The notes beneath the pieces were generated by a model. That model searched no databases, had not been told where the DNA came from, and saw only the letters and a program-made list of their open reading frames with translations. A DNA stretch of 64,000 bases, from NCBI GenBank assembly GCA_038030265.1, contig CM075940.1, forward strand, positions 496,001 to 560,000, given 5' to 3'. The DNA is from Corythucha ciliata. Its lineage: Eukaryota; Arthropoda; Insecta; Hemiptera; Tingidae. Shown here piece by piece: positions 31,515-41,889 of this stretch (positions within the stretch are counted from its first letter, which is position 1; every line of letters starts with the position of its first letter). Both the position numbers and the translations under genes were made by a program.

Positions 31515-32115
31515 AAAAGAGTTTATTTCAAAAAACTAGGCCTTCCCAAGCCTGCAAAAATGCGAAAACAATCTCAGCAGTATTGTTTGATTCTCCAGCT
31601 ACAAAATAATTGCGGGGGATAATACAGATCCTGTAACTTCTATGAAACAGTCAAAAAGCGCCCTGATCTAAGGGATGTCCCTAAAGGAAGCTTGCCTAAG
31701 CAAGCTGAAGAAGAAGTGCCCCGCCAATAATTTAGACCACTAGCCGCCACTGGGCAAACACATATCACTTAACATGGGTTCCAATTTGTATGAATCAATG
31801 AAGACTCATAGTAGAGAGATTTCTCAGTCCACCCTGTAAACGTAAACATTCATTTTTGCGTATACGTTTCTTATACGTATATACTTTTTATCTAGTATAG
31901 GGTACTAAAAATCTGACTGGCTGAAACGTTAACAGCTGACGTCGGCCGAAAAAAATTCCTTCGCGAAAAAAACGCAGGAATTCAACCCCAGGTAAAAATC
32001 AAGATGATCCCTACGTAAAAAAAGAAGTGGCGAAAAGTCGGAAAGGGAACCATCCACCGGCCTACCGCCGTTGAGCCACCCGAGTGGGTGGAAACCACCC
32101 ACCATGAGAGATATA
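31515..32115. other. No gene; contains a fragment of the 32-35 kb repeat family
   Basis: At 31706-31755 the phrase gaagaagtgccccgccaat...ttagaccac...gccgccactgg matches the end of the repeat at ~33590-33635 and ~35625-35662. The rest is unassigned. Confidence 0.4.
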
Positions 32116-32149
32116 ATAACCAGCGCGACACGACAGATCGGGGTAAAAC

Positions 32150-32175
32150 TATAAAAGCGAGAGCGCTATTCAGTT
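32150..32175 (+). promoter_or_regulatory. Candidate core promoter: TATAAAAG and TCAGTT initiator
   Basis: TATAAAAG at 32150-32157 is followed by TTCAGTT with A at 32172, an arthropod-type initiator, about 22 bp downstream of the first T. The spacing is slightly short for a canonical TATA-Inr pair. It is repeated in unit 2 at 32862-32886. Confidence 0.4.
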
Positions 32176-32485
32176 GTGCTGGGGGGGGGGGGGGGGCAAG
32201 CACCGTAAATCAGATTGGGAGGAGGAAGAACAAGCAGTATTACAGCCCTCATCCGGCCACAACGTAAACTTATGCTTGCCTAATAAATCATTCACTTCTC
32301 ATTATTCAAGATTGCTGATGGACGCAATACAGGTTGTTTTAAAAGGAATGAGCAGGACTATAACCAGTCGTAGTACTAACGAGGACGAACCAAAATCACC
32401 GTATCAACACGAGGTCGCAAACGCTGTTTCCGTGTTTCAGGTATTTTTCGGCCTAACGCGTTCTTTCGTCAATAATCATTTCTAG
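32174..32485 (+). other. ORF in tandem unit 1, unknown product
   Basis: About 103 codons after the G tract, including KSDWEEEEQAVLQPSSGHN and YQHEVANAVSVFQVFFG. The same ORF is in unit 2 with a frame difference at its end. There is no strong ATG context, since the frame opens through a homopolymer. A polyadenylation-like AATAAATCA lies inside it (~32283), so the region may instead be an LTR R/U5. No family recognised. Confidence 0.3.
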
Positions 32486-32827
32486 CGTCCTAGCTATTCG
32501 TAAGAGAACAATACCGATTACATTTCTGAAAAGGGCAGAAATTTTGGATTTAAGAAACGCTGTTGCAACTAATTGAACTAATGTTCATGTATTCTATTTT
32601 ATTTCTTGAAAAAGCGAAAAAGTGCTATTTTGATTGTTTCCGTTTCCTTCAAAGACGAAGCTTCCGAAGTCTTCGGTGGTAAAGGGACCGCATTGTTGAT
32701 GTAGCTACAAAATAGCTTGTTCAGAAATTCCTGATCAGATCGTCAAATTGATCCTGGTTTTACCACGCATAAAACATCGAATTAAGCTATTTTAACGTCG
32801 ATCGAAGTGCTGAAGAAGTGCCCCGCC

Positions 32828-33650
32828 ATAACCAGCGCGACACGACAGATCGGGGTAAAACTATAAAAGCGAGAGCGCTATTCAGTTGTGCTGGGGGGGG
32901 GGGGGGTCAAGCACCGTAAATCAGATTGGGAGGAGGAAGAACAAGCAGTATTACAGCCCTCATCCGGCCACAACGTAAACTTATGCTTGCCTAATAAATC
33001 ATTCACTTCTCATTATTCAAGATTGCTGATGGACGCAATACAGGTTGTTTTAAAAGGAATGAGCAGGACTATAACCAGTCGTAGTACTAACGAGGACGAA
33101 CCAAAATCACCGTATCAACACGAGGTCGCAAACGCTGTTTCCGTGTTTCAGGTATTTTTCGGCCTAACGCGTTCTTTTCGTCAATAATCATTTCTAGCGT
33201 CCTAGCTATTCGTAACAGAACAATACCGATTACATTTCTGAAAAGGGCAGAAATTTTGGATTTAAGAAACGCTGTTGCAACTAATTGAACTAATGTTCAT
33301 GTATTCTATTTTATTTCTTGAAAAAGCGAAAAAGTGCTATTTTGATTGTTTCCGTTTCCTTCAAAGACGAAGCTTCCGAAGTCTTCGGTGGTAAAGGTAC
33401 GGTTTAATTATTGTAAAAACATGCCAGTGTTGTAAGCTACAAAATAGCTTTTTAAATTTTAAAATCGTCGCATTTTTGACCGAGATACCACAGCGAACGT
33501 TCAGAAATTCCTGATCAGATCGTCAAATTGATCCTGGTTTTACCACGCATAAAACATCGAATTAAGCTATTTTAACGTCGATCGAAGTGCTGAAGAAGTG
33601 CCCCGCCAATATTTTAGACCACGAGCCGCCACTGGTGAAGTCGCCAATCG
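32828..33650 (+). repeat. Tandem repeat unit 2
   Basis: Second copy of the unit starting ataaccagcgcgacacgac, with the same TATAAAAG (32862-32869), G tract and ORF (32888-33187). It retains the segment ggctttttaaattttaaaatcgtcgc that unit 1 lost, and extends past the ccccgccaat end into ttagaccacgagccgccactgg. Confidence 0.85.
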
Positions 33651-34519
33651 TCTGCGCTCCAGTTTATTACCAGCTGATACGAATCACCCGAAATCTAGAC
33701 CGGTTGAGAACTCTCATATCCCTGATCCTACAGAGATCCAGTGCCTGCTTTAAAATGAATTAATGTTGCTGACCGTCCAACTTACGGTTCATCAAACATT
33801 GTTTTGAGTTCAATTCCATCATGCAACGAAGAGAGGCATCTATTTCCTTATCCACTGACATCCGCGAGGATTTGTAAAACATCTTGTCGCCAATATTTGA
33901 TGTCTGTACCCGGGGCCCGAAAAGATTAAAACCACAGGCACGACAAAAAGACTAACTGAAGTACCAACGTATTTTTAAACATAGGAAGACCAGGACTTAA
34001 CTTGACTCAAAAGCTCTACACAAAAAGAAAGACTATCTCCCCTTGAGCTATCGCCCTATAGCGCTTGAACGACAACCTTTGTTACACACAACAGTGAGAA
34101 TGGCGTTCGCTCGATTACAGGCGACTTTAGATATTTAAACAAGAACGGGTGCTACTTCGCTCAGTGCTTTTTTGGCTAGGTGCTCTGAATTATCAGAATT
34201 ATACTTAATACAGAATATTGTGGAACAAACTCCAGAATAATATACTAAATACTAATAAGAATAATATACTAACAGAATAATATACTAAATAATTATACTA
34301 GTATATATTAATAAGGAATAATTAGGAATAATTATTATCTTGAATAATATACTAAATTATTATTCTGTACAAAATACAGAATTATACTTCATAATTCCGA
34401 ATTATACTTGACTCTTCCGTGTAGTGCTCTCTCTCCTAAGCTGAGTGGAGATTGCAATGTTAGTAGTATCATTCAGTATTCAATAGTTGATTACGACTTA
34501 CTGGGAAAGTCATTTCGGA
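33651..34519. other. No gene; repeat-family tail and AT-rich block
   Basis: 33651-33770 also occurs at ~35680-35806. 33770-33890, read on the minus strand, resembles a decayed LINE ORF1 (…CLMNRKLDGQ, compare KLDGQ near 24750). 34185-34411 is low-complexity DNA made of aataatatactaa-type repeats. Confidence 0.4.
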
Positions 34520-35384
34520 TGTAAGTTGGGACAGTGTCTTGGACAAGTGCAGTGTTGATGAGTCTGTCCAAGTGTTCATGAATATTTTAAAAACCTCAGT
34601 TACTAAATGTCCGATGGATTTTAAGTTTAAAGTCAGTTGTCAGTTTAAAAAAACGTAAATGCTGGATAACTAGAGGAATTGTTACATCTATCCGAAATAG
34701 AGATAAATTATTTAAGAATGCCAAAAGACATGTGGGTGATAGCACTATTTGGGGTAAATTCATAAGTTACAGAAACATAGCGAGATTATAAGCTTGCTAA
34801 AACTATGTATTTCAGGAAAGTAATAAATGAAGCTAAATTTGACGGTAAAAGAATTTGGAATGCTATTAATACTTTAACAAATAGTAACTAGGCCGAGAAA
34901 ATACCAAAAATTAATGTAAACGGATCTTGTTTAGATAATGCGGGTGACATTGCCCGGGCTTTTAATAATAATTTTGTGAGTGTTGAAACTGCAGTTAGGA
35001 GTAAGATATCTCAAAATGATATAGGCGATGATGAACCATCGATTATTGCTAAAATGAGTGTACCGCACTCAATCTTTCTTGAACCTATTTGTGATGAAAA
35101 GATTAAAAGGCTACAGGATTCTGTGAAGAATAGAAATTCGTCTACTATTGATGGTGTATCCAACGAACTTCTGGTTAAGATGAAGAAATTTTTAATTAAG
35201 CCAATTAAATACATTTTTAACTTGTTGGAATCCGGTGTTTTCCCCACTTTGTTCAAGCAATCAATGTTTATCCCATTATTTAAATCTGGTGATCGTTGTA
35301 ATGTAAATAACTACAGACCAATTCCGCTGTGTCTTACTTTATCTAAAATGTTGGAGAAATGCATAAAATCCCGCCTATGGCCAT
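34520..35384 (+). pseudogene. LINE ORF2 fragment (linker and start of reverse transcriptase)
   Basis: Reading across a few stops and frames: SWDSVLDKCSVDESVQVF, CWITRGIVTSIRNRDKLF, IWNAINTLTNS, then a 150-codon frame from 34976 with FNNNFVSVETAV, IKRLQDSVKNRNSSTIDGVS, YIFNLLESGVFPTLFKQSM and NNYRPIPLCLTLSKMLEKCI. This is the endonuclease-RT linker and RT blocks 0-2 of a Jockey/CR1-like LINE. It breaks at about 35384, before the catalytic FADD box. The upstream endonuclease is missing. Inactive. Confidence 0.8.
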
Positions 35385-35461
35385 ATAGGCAGCCTGTCAG
35401 ATACGGAAAAAATATTTTCGAATATTGAGCGAGAAGGATTAGGAATTGTCTGGGCCTGTGA

Positions 35462-35806
35462 TGCTACAAAATGGCTTTTTAAATTTTAAAATCGTCGCAT
35501 TTCTGACTGAGATACCAAAGCGAACGTTCAGAAATTTCTGATCAGATCGTCAAATTGAGCCTCGTTTTACCAAGCATAAAAAATCGAAATCAGCTATTTT
35601 AACGTCGATCGAAGTGCTGAAGAAGTGCCCCGCCAATATTTTAGACCACGAGCCGCCACTGGTGAAGTCGCCAATCGTCTGCGCTCCAGTTTATTACCAG
35701 CTGATACGAATCACCCGAAATCTAGACCGATTGAGAACTCTCATATCCCTGTTCCTACAGAGATCCAGTGCCTGCTTTAAAATGAATTAATGTTGCTGAC
35801 CGTCTA
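35462..35806 (+). repeat. Third, partial copy of the 32-33.8 kb repeat
   Basis: From gctacaaaatggctttttaaatt to aatgttgctgaccgtc it matches ~33430-33775, about 95% by eye. It lacks the promoter-like half. Confidence 0.75.
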
Positions 35807-37025
35807 GTATCGAGTGGTTCGCCTGGTAGCCTACCTCAAAGTACTCTTATTCGAAAGTCGGTTCGGTTCAGAACACTCCTCCTGTCTCTTTGTTCTGTGC
35901 AGTCTGCAGTCCCACTCTATTGAACGCTCTTGTTTGTGTGGATAGCTATCGCGATAGGCATCGCCATCGACCCTCACCCTCAAGCGGGCATCCGACCTCC
36001 GCGTTCTGCTCGTACCCAGGGTTCGGAAAGATTAAAAGAAAACACGGAGATAAACGAAAACAAGAGACCCCACTTTTATTAATTTTGATTTCATTGTCCC
36101 CCGCGGCGACAATGACTCCCATCAATTTCCGCCCTACTCTTAAGTTACCGTTTTAAGACCGTCCTCTACGTAAAGCCGTGAAGCGGCTAACTCAATTAAA
36201 ATCACAACTGTTTAAATAGCCTAGTTTAAATAACCTATCTTTAAATCGCCTACTAGTTTTTTGTTACGAATAATTGGTCTTGGACTTCATGCCGGTATTC
36301 TTAGGAAGAGCGACCTCCTCCTCTACACCCCTCTGTGGGAACACCCACACCACAGTAGGAGGCACCTCGCACCGATTTATATGTATGTACATATGTTGTA
36401 TAACCGGCAAAGCGACCGAGTGACTTGGGTTTCCAGTGATCGGATAATCGAATTCTTAAGAGAATCGAGTTTATGGTATCCGAGTAGAATGAGTTCGAAT
36501 TCTGAGTTCAGTATTTTTCGCATGAATTCAAATTCCCAACGAGGACAGGAAGCGGAAGAAGTTGTTTCGTGGTGTTCGCCGGTACACCAACGATATCTAC
36601 GGGACTAAATATTTTTGAATGATTTAAGAACAATTTTTTAGAAAGCGGAAGCCTCGAAATAGCAAAATAACACGTGAAAAGTTGGGGAGCTTGAAGGAGA
36701 AGAACTCATTCCTGTCACTCGCACTCGTTTTGTATAATACTCGGGCACAACGAGTATTCTGAAGAATCGAATTGAATTCGAGTTCCCCATCACTGGCGAT
36801 CAGAGAAACGACACTTCAGCCCACGACGAAGTGAGAACGAACGACTAAGACAAACCAAATGTTGGGAAAGCCCTGTGTGGGACACAAATAGGCACTTTCC
36901 CGTTTCGGCAACCTTCTCCGGCAAGAGATATTATACTAACTACTCTGGAATGAAATAAATAAAATAAAAACTGCGATGAACTTGGTTCGTTCATTTCCCT
37001 TATCGTCCATCCCATTATGTTTGTT

Positions 37026-37027
<2 letters not shown>
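35807..37027. other. No gene; possible hAT MITE at 36436-36796
   Basis: At 36436 ccagtgatcgg and at 36796 the inverse ccccatcactgg, each next to GAATTC-containing sequence, could be ends of a ~360-bp non-autonomous hAT-like element, but no 8-bp duplication is visible. A plus-strand ORF at 35890-36156 has no recognised domain. Confidence 0.3.

Positions 37028-37059
<32 letters not shown>
37028..37059. repeat. T32 homopolymer
   Basis: An uninterrupted run of 32 T. It abuts the Gypsy fragment that follows and could be the poly(A) of a minus-strand retrocopy whose body I cannot identify. Confidence 0.9.
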
Positions 37060-37060
<1 letters not shown>

Positions 37061-37255
37061 TAAGTTTTGATACCTTATTTAACCACCCGGTTACAAAGGG
37101 ATCAGATAATTCTAATGTAGACTGCTTATCACGGGCACCTATTTATTCCTTACAAAAAACTGTCGATGTTCTTATAAATTAGGAAGTTCACGACATCTGT
37201 TTCCTATCAATTCTTCAGATCTCCTCTGACGAGATTAACTACAAGTCAATCCAGG
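37060..37255 (+). pseudogene. Gypsy RNase H-integrase linker fragment
   Basis: Plus frame reads TKGSDNSNVDCLSRAPIYS, then after a TAG EVHDICFLSILQISSDEIN. KGSDNSNVDCLSRAP is the conserved end of Gypsy RNase H (xNxxADxLSR), and the following segment is the usual pol linker. About 65 codons survive. Confidence 0.65.
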
Positions 37256-37928
37256 AACACAAGAGGAGAAATCTTCCGCCGATGAGAGCGAAGACGACCG
37301 TGATCCCGGAGAAAACCCGGGAGAAAGAAATAACCTTTATCGAAAAAATTCTGATTCTTTTCAAAGAAACCAAACAAAATCAGAGAAGCTCCGGAACAGA
37401 TTTGAGTGGGCTGCACATCCCGTGGGTGTGAAGCCAGTGGGAATTTCCATCGATGTTCCAGGTGGAATTCCACTTCCGTGATGATAAATGCGCCACTCAA
37501 CAATAAGGAAGCCATCAACGTGCTCTGTGAAAGCGACAAGGCGCTCACGCCCCTAAAAATTAATCAAGAAGAGTGAGGCACAATGAAGTATATCCAAATA
37601 TCCATCAAGTACTGAAGAATTTTAAAAAGTATCTGACAGCTTAGGGGGTGACCAAATGTGATTGTCTCGATCTATTTACTTATAGACTTTCTCCTGGACA
37701 AAAATTTGAAGTACTCAATACTGCCGAGGAAACAAACGCTCACATTATACAAAACGCCTTCCTCCGTCTCGGTATTAGATGAGGTCATTTCGTTATTTGG
37801 ATATTCGTAAGATGGTCACGTTGCCTCCGGCGGGAAAGGATGATTTTTATGCAATGAAAATCTCTCTACTAAACGACTTCTTTATTGTTACATCGCCGAC
37901 GTTTCGCCTTCTGCTATGAAAGAAACCG
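37256..37928. other. No gene seen
   Basis: Minus-strand frame at 37246-37548 and scattered plus-strand pieces carry no recognised motif. Possibly more decayed Gypsy or hAT sequence. Confidence 0.3.
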
Positions 37929-38294
37929 ATGAGTGGAAGATGGAGAACGAAGAAAGATGTCGAACGAAGAAAGATGTCATTCAAAAGAAAACATTTTCGA
38001 TTGGTGGAGGAAGAACTGCTTAAGATTCCCAACAATTGCGAGAATGGCAAAATATTTTTTGTTGACACACCCGTGACATACGTTGCTGCAGAAAGGCTCT
38101 TCTTAAAGGCAGGGCTGATTCTTCGGATGCAACGCTCTCGCCTCACTCCTGAAGCCGCCCGAAGCTTTCTCTGCTTAAATTCTTGGACTTCCAACAAAGT
38201 TTTTATTTGGGAAAGTTGGAGTCCAAGGGGAAGGGAATTCACTTTAAATTGTTTATTTTTAAGTGTTGTTTCATTGTTACTTTCATTTTACTGA
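37929..38294 (+). pseudogene. hAT dimerisation-domain fragment (hAT-3)
   Basis: Frame of 121 codons. Residues ~45-90 read IFFVDTPVTYVAAERLFLK, AGLILRMQRSRLTPE and ARSFLCLNSW, the hAT C-terminal signature (P.S...ER.FS.AG.......R..L.......LFL..N). The serine pair before ER is changed to AA. The first ~40 residues, with a short internal repeat (ERRKMSF / KKDVERRK), are not typical. No catalytic core is nearby. Confidence 0.65.
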
Positions 38295-38601
38295 CCATTT
38301 TAAACGATTTTCCTTTAAAATAATAATACATAATAGGGAAATGATGATAATCCTGTAATAAATGTCATGTATAATATCCACAGTGCGAGGTATCTGCCTC
38401 GGGGTGAGGCATGCGTTGTTGAGTTCAATTGTACCCTCGCATGCTCGATGCGAGCACATGAACCTCCTTTCAAAGTAGGTAGTAGATATGGCCCCGCCGT
38501 CCAGGAACAACGTTCAAGAGGCGGCCGGTAAGAAACTATATTTGTTTACAATAAAAACTTGGTATATTGGCTTGTCAAATTAGGGACATACACGAGCATT
38601 A
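38295..38601. other. No clear gene; possible short 5' exon at 38490-38520
   Basis: ATG at 38490 opens MAPPSRNNVQEAA and meets a gtaagaaac donor at about 38528. The GC-rich context differs from its flanks, so a first coding exon is possible, but there is no supporting downstream exon. Confidence 0.2.
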
Positions 38602-39170
38602 TTAAATATCCCCAGGAAGTACAGAATTGAGGTAGTTTAGAAGGCCCAGGCCGTCACCTTCTTGTTGAGACCTTGAATCGTGAGATGTAGACTGCGTGTA
38701 CGAAAAATTTGGAGGTGGTGGAGTAGGAGTAGGAGTTAGAGCTGGAGTGCAACTACCCCAGGACGATGCCGACGAAGTTGGGCTGTGGAATTCGGCAACG
38801 TTACGGACGTTGTGACGACCAGGAGTGAATTCCCCAAGGTCTGCTCTGAATAATACGTCTAATATGACTCTTTTCACGTGTGGTAGGGTGTGAAAGTCGT
38901 ATTTTCTTTGCTCGCTGGCCACATAGATTTCAAACGTTTCATAATGATCAGCCGGACTTACCGCTGTCCTCTTAAAAATGCTTCAATGTAGCATTTCATT
39001 TTTTGTACTATCGTTAGCAGCATCACTGCGAAATTTTCTTTTCCTTGCTTGTGACAATTGAGAAGCTGGCACTGGTATATAGCTTTGTGATGCCGGTGAT
39101 TCATCTTGATGCGAAGTGGTTGGAGGGTGCTCTACGACGATTGGTTCCTCATTATTTGGTTCTTGTGAAG
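38602..39170 (-). pseudogene. BESS-motif protein fragment (MADF-BESS type), one in-frame stop
   Basis: Minus strand, reading from about 39170: EPNNEEPIVVEHPPTTS, a Ser/Pro-rich linker, QARKRKFRSDAANDSTKN, a stop, then ETFEIYVASEQRKYDFHT and LPHVKRVILDVLFRADLGEF, and a Pro/Ser-rich tail to a stop at 38602. The F..YVAS..R.......VK..I.DVLF.A.L pattern is the BESS motif that ends arthropod MADF-BESS transcription factors; the basic RKRK stretch fits a nuclear protein. The N-terminal MADF domain is absent. The palindromic SINE lies immediately upstream (39182), so the insertion may have separated or disrupted the gene. It could alternatively be a transposon-encoded BESS protein. Confidence 0.5.
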
Positions 39171-39171
39171 T

Positions 39172-39181
39172 ACTTCAGGAC
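39172..39181. repeat. Target-site duplication ACTTCAGGAC (left) of SINE dimer
   Basis: ACTTCAGGAC here and at 39894-39903 flank the palindromic element exactly. Confidence 0.8.
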
Positions 39182-39275
39182 TTTTTGTATTGAAATTAAA
39201 GTATATTTATTTCGGACTTGCTGTTTTTACAAACGACAGTGACATGGTGCTTTATGTGTCGTGAGAAAAAGAAAC

Positions 39276-39347
39276 TGCCACGGAGCGGGAATCGAACCCG
39301 GGCACCGTATCTCCGGTACGGCTCTTAGACCACCAAGACACCGTGGC
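39276..39347 (-). tRNA. tRNA-like head of the SINE, left arm
   Basis: 72 nt: acceptor GCCACGG/CCGTGGC (7 pairs), D stem TCTT/AAGA, anticodon stem CCGTA/TACGG, loop CCGGAGA, box B GGTTCGATTCC. Position 33 is C, not T, and the T-arm/acceptor join has an extra base, so this is a tRNA-derived SINE promoter, not a good tRNA gene. The loop triplet reads GGA. Confidence 0.55.
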
Positions 39348-39773
39348 GACCAGGAACTATTCAACTCCGGGCCGTCTCTTTCCCCCACGACAACACCATG
39401 TTTTGTTTGCTCGGTCCCGATTTCCCACCTCATCAGATTGTTGACATATAGCAACTTTACCGATGGGGAAGGGGTGTGGGGGTGAGCTATCATCTTGAAG
39501 ACACGATAATTAATTTTAAAGCTTTTTGTATTGAAATTAAAGTATATTTATTTCGGACTTGCTGTTTTTACAAACGACAATTAATTTCAATACAAAAAGC
39601 TTTAAAATTAATTATCGTGTCTTCAAGATGATAGCTCACTCCCACACCCCTTCCCCATCGGTAAAGTTGCTATATGTCAACAATCTGATGAGGTGGGAAA
39701 TCGGGACCGAGCAAACAAAACATGGTGTTGTCGAGGGGGAAAGAGACGGCCCGGAGTTGAATAGTTCCTGGTC

Positions 39774-39845
39774 GCCACGGTGTCTTGGTGGTCTAAGAGC
39801 CGTACCGGAGATACGGTGCCCGGGTTCGATTCCCGCTCCGTGGCA
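39774..39845 (+). tRNA. tRNA-like head of the SINE, right arm
   Basis: Identical to the left-arm copy, on the opposite strand. Outside the tRNA-like part the SINE body contains tttctttttctcacgacac and ends in the AT-rich block. Confidence 0.55.
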
Positions 39846-40140
39846 GTTTCTTTTTCTCACGACACATAAAGCACCATGTCACTGTCGTTTGTAACTTCAG
39901 GACCCCTTAACGAATTAACGCCAAGGTGCGAATTCGTATGTGATTAACGTCTTTCTTTGTCATATTATCATGGAATAATTATTATTACAGTCTACAGGGC
40001 CCGCCATTTGTAACTTCTTGCCTCCATAAGTGAATTATTTTGGTTGCCTAATAAAATTCCACATAACCCATAAATAGAGCTTGTGAACGCTCTAAAGCAA
40101 CATACAACATACATTATGAAAGACAATAAAAGGTACTTTC

Positions 40141-40255
40141 GGGCGACCTGCAAAAGTTACAAATTTTTAGATTGTTTGCATTGCAACAATTCAATTGGTT
40201 TAAAAGCTGCACAACTTGCAAAATTTGTAACTCTTGTAGGTTTGGAGGGTCGCCC
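40141..40255. repeat. Stem-loop with ~28-36 bp arms
   Basis: The arms pair over GGGCGACC and GTTACAAATTTT, with a ~9-bp insertion in the right arm; the loop is ~50 bp. Possibly a decayed MITE end pair. Confidence 0.6.
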
Positions 40256-40590
40256 ATAAAACCTAAAGTTTTCTCGATGAAAACCTCTTTGGCTCTGTGA
40301 AATGGCGGTTTTGAGCCAATTATGTCCACATGCGTGTAGAGAATACGCAAATTGTGGAGCATAAGAAAGGAAGACAATTTTTCACTTTCGCAGTTTTCTG
40401 GTAAATAACAAATTTGTCAGCAAGTTTACTGATGAAAGTCTGCACCCTAAGCCGCGTGCACATTCGTAACAAACATCCATTCCGATCCTTCGAACCGAAC
40501 AACTGACATGTTCGGAAGAGAGGCGAAAAAAATGTGGAAGGGGTGATCATTGGAGGTTTCTCATTGCCCCAAAATCATCAAAACATTTAC

Positions 40591-40634
40591 GCCCGAATTT
40601 ATGAACGTTCCTAGGAACGTTCATAAATACGGGC
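40591..40634. repeat. 44-bp near-perfect palindrome centred on CCTAGG
   Basis: gcccgaatttatgaacgttc followed by ctaggaacgttcataaat and acgggc. Only one position is mismatched between the arms (ga/ac edge). Confidence 0.85.
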
Positions 40635-41889
40635 ACTAGTGTTTTGTGATGGGCATTTGACGCGGCTGTAAAAACTTTCCCGCTTGATTGATAAATTTGA
40701 CATTTTTTTACAAAAATTTGACCCGTCAAAATCCATTTCTGTCAAATCAATAGGAATTTTCCAGCTGTTGTTACACAAATCATCGCCATACAAATGATGA
40801 AAGCAAATCAATCCGGCAGCTGGCACTCGGATAGAGTGCATAGTACTGCAGTACGGTTCTAGTGTGTCAGACTGTACATATACAAAATGGTGAAAAGGAG
40901 CAGTTACCGCCAAAAACAAGTTCTGAGGGGCACAGCTGCCGTCAAATTTTCCAGAAACGAGCGCTTTGAATTATTGTCGGTTTATTCGTTATTCAGATTT
41001 CGTCACATCTAAGAAGGTTTCACGGCTCCCGTAGTCCAAAAACAGGGATTATTTGCTGTTCTCAGCTGCAAAAGTCATGACCACAGCTTTTCAGCAGCGA
41101 AAAATAGCAGCGAAACTGCGACATCAATAGTAAACCCAGTGTTAAATACATCAGTGGCTTTAAAATTTGCAATTTATCTTCACTGTTTTTCATTCATTGA
41201 CTGCTACATTCACCGACGAAACCCTTAAATCTTATTTACGAACAATGCCAAGAATGTACTTGACAGCTTTTTTTCAAGCAAAAAAGTTATTTCTACCGAA
41301 TTAACATAAAATGGCGCAACAATGTAATTAAGGGGTTTTAATGCCAAAATAAAATAACCTCAAAACCTGCTTGCCACTTGGAGTTTTTTATTTTTTCCGA
41401 CAGAACAGGCAATTCTTGAAAACTGCCCATTACATAATACTACAATTTTTCTCGAGTCAGCATTACGTCCATCTCAAATGAAGGGAAAATTGCGGCATTA
41501 ATAGCAAACGCATTTTAAAAAAATTTCGCTCCGGCAGCTGGCGGTCGGAAAGAGTGCATTTCATTATGTATACGGATACCCTAAGCCGTCCCAGAAGTAA
41601 TAATTTTGATACCATTATTTGTTTCATTAAGCCGAACTTCTTCCTCTATTTTCACCACCCTCTCTTCAAAATGTCGAAAAGTTTCGGTAGTTTTCCAAGG
41701 GCTTTGTAATATTAAATTTTTGTGCCGTATTTTATGATACCTAAACGTGTGAATTTAAGCTTTTTCTTTTTGAAATTTCATCCCCCATTTCACCCTCCCC
41801 CATCAAAGTATTCGATAAATCTCAATGGGACCCAGGGCTTTCGTTACATTAAATTATTGAGTCGAATTTTAGAGCGCTAAGATGAACTA

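Larger units (their letters stand above)
32116..32827 (+). repeat. Tandem repeat unit 1 (~712 bp) with internal promoter-like sequence
   Basis: Begins ataaccagcgcgacacgac and runs to gaagaagtgccccgcc, where unit 2 begins. It carries TATAAAAG, a long G tract and a ~100-codon ORF. Relative to unit 2 it has lost about 60-90 bp near 32690-32720. Repeat-unit identity is otherwise near complete. Confidence 0.85.
39182..39893. mobile_element. Palindromic tRNA-SINE dimer (712 bp)
   Basis: Two copies of a tRNA-headed element face each other as inverted arms (about 39236-39522 and 39583-39884). A 58-bp AT-rich block (tttttgtattgaaattaaag...acaaacgaca) opens the element and recurs in direct orientation between the arms (~39524-39582). 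The arms are almost identical over ~285 bp; one difference is cccacgacaac versus ctcgacaac in the frame region. The whole is bracketed by a 10-bp target duplication, so it inserted as a unit. Confidence 0.85.
39904..41880. other. No gene; contains two palindromic structures
   Basis: AT-rich. 40141-40168 (gggcgacctgcaaaagttac) and 40219-40255 (gtaactcttgtagg...gtcgccc) form a stem-loop. 40591-40634 is a 44-bp near-perfect palindrome. Remaining ORFs show no domain. Confidence 0.5.
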
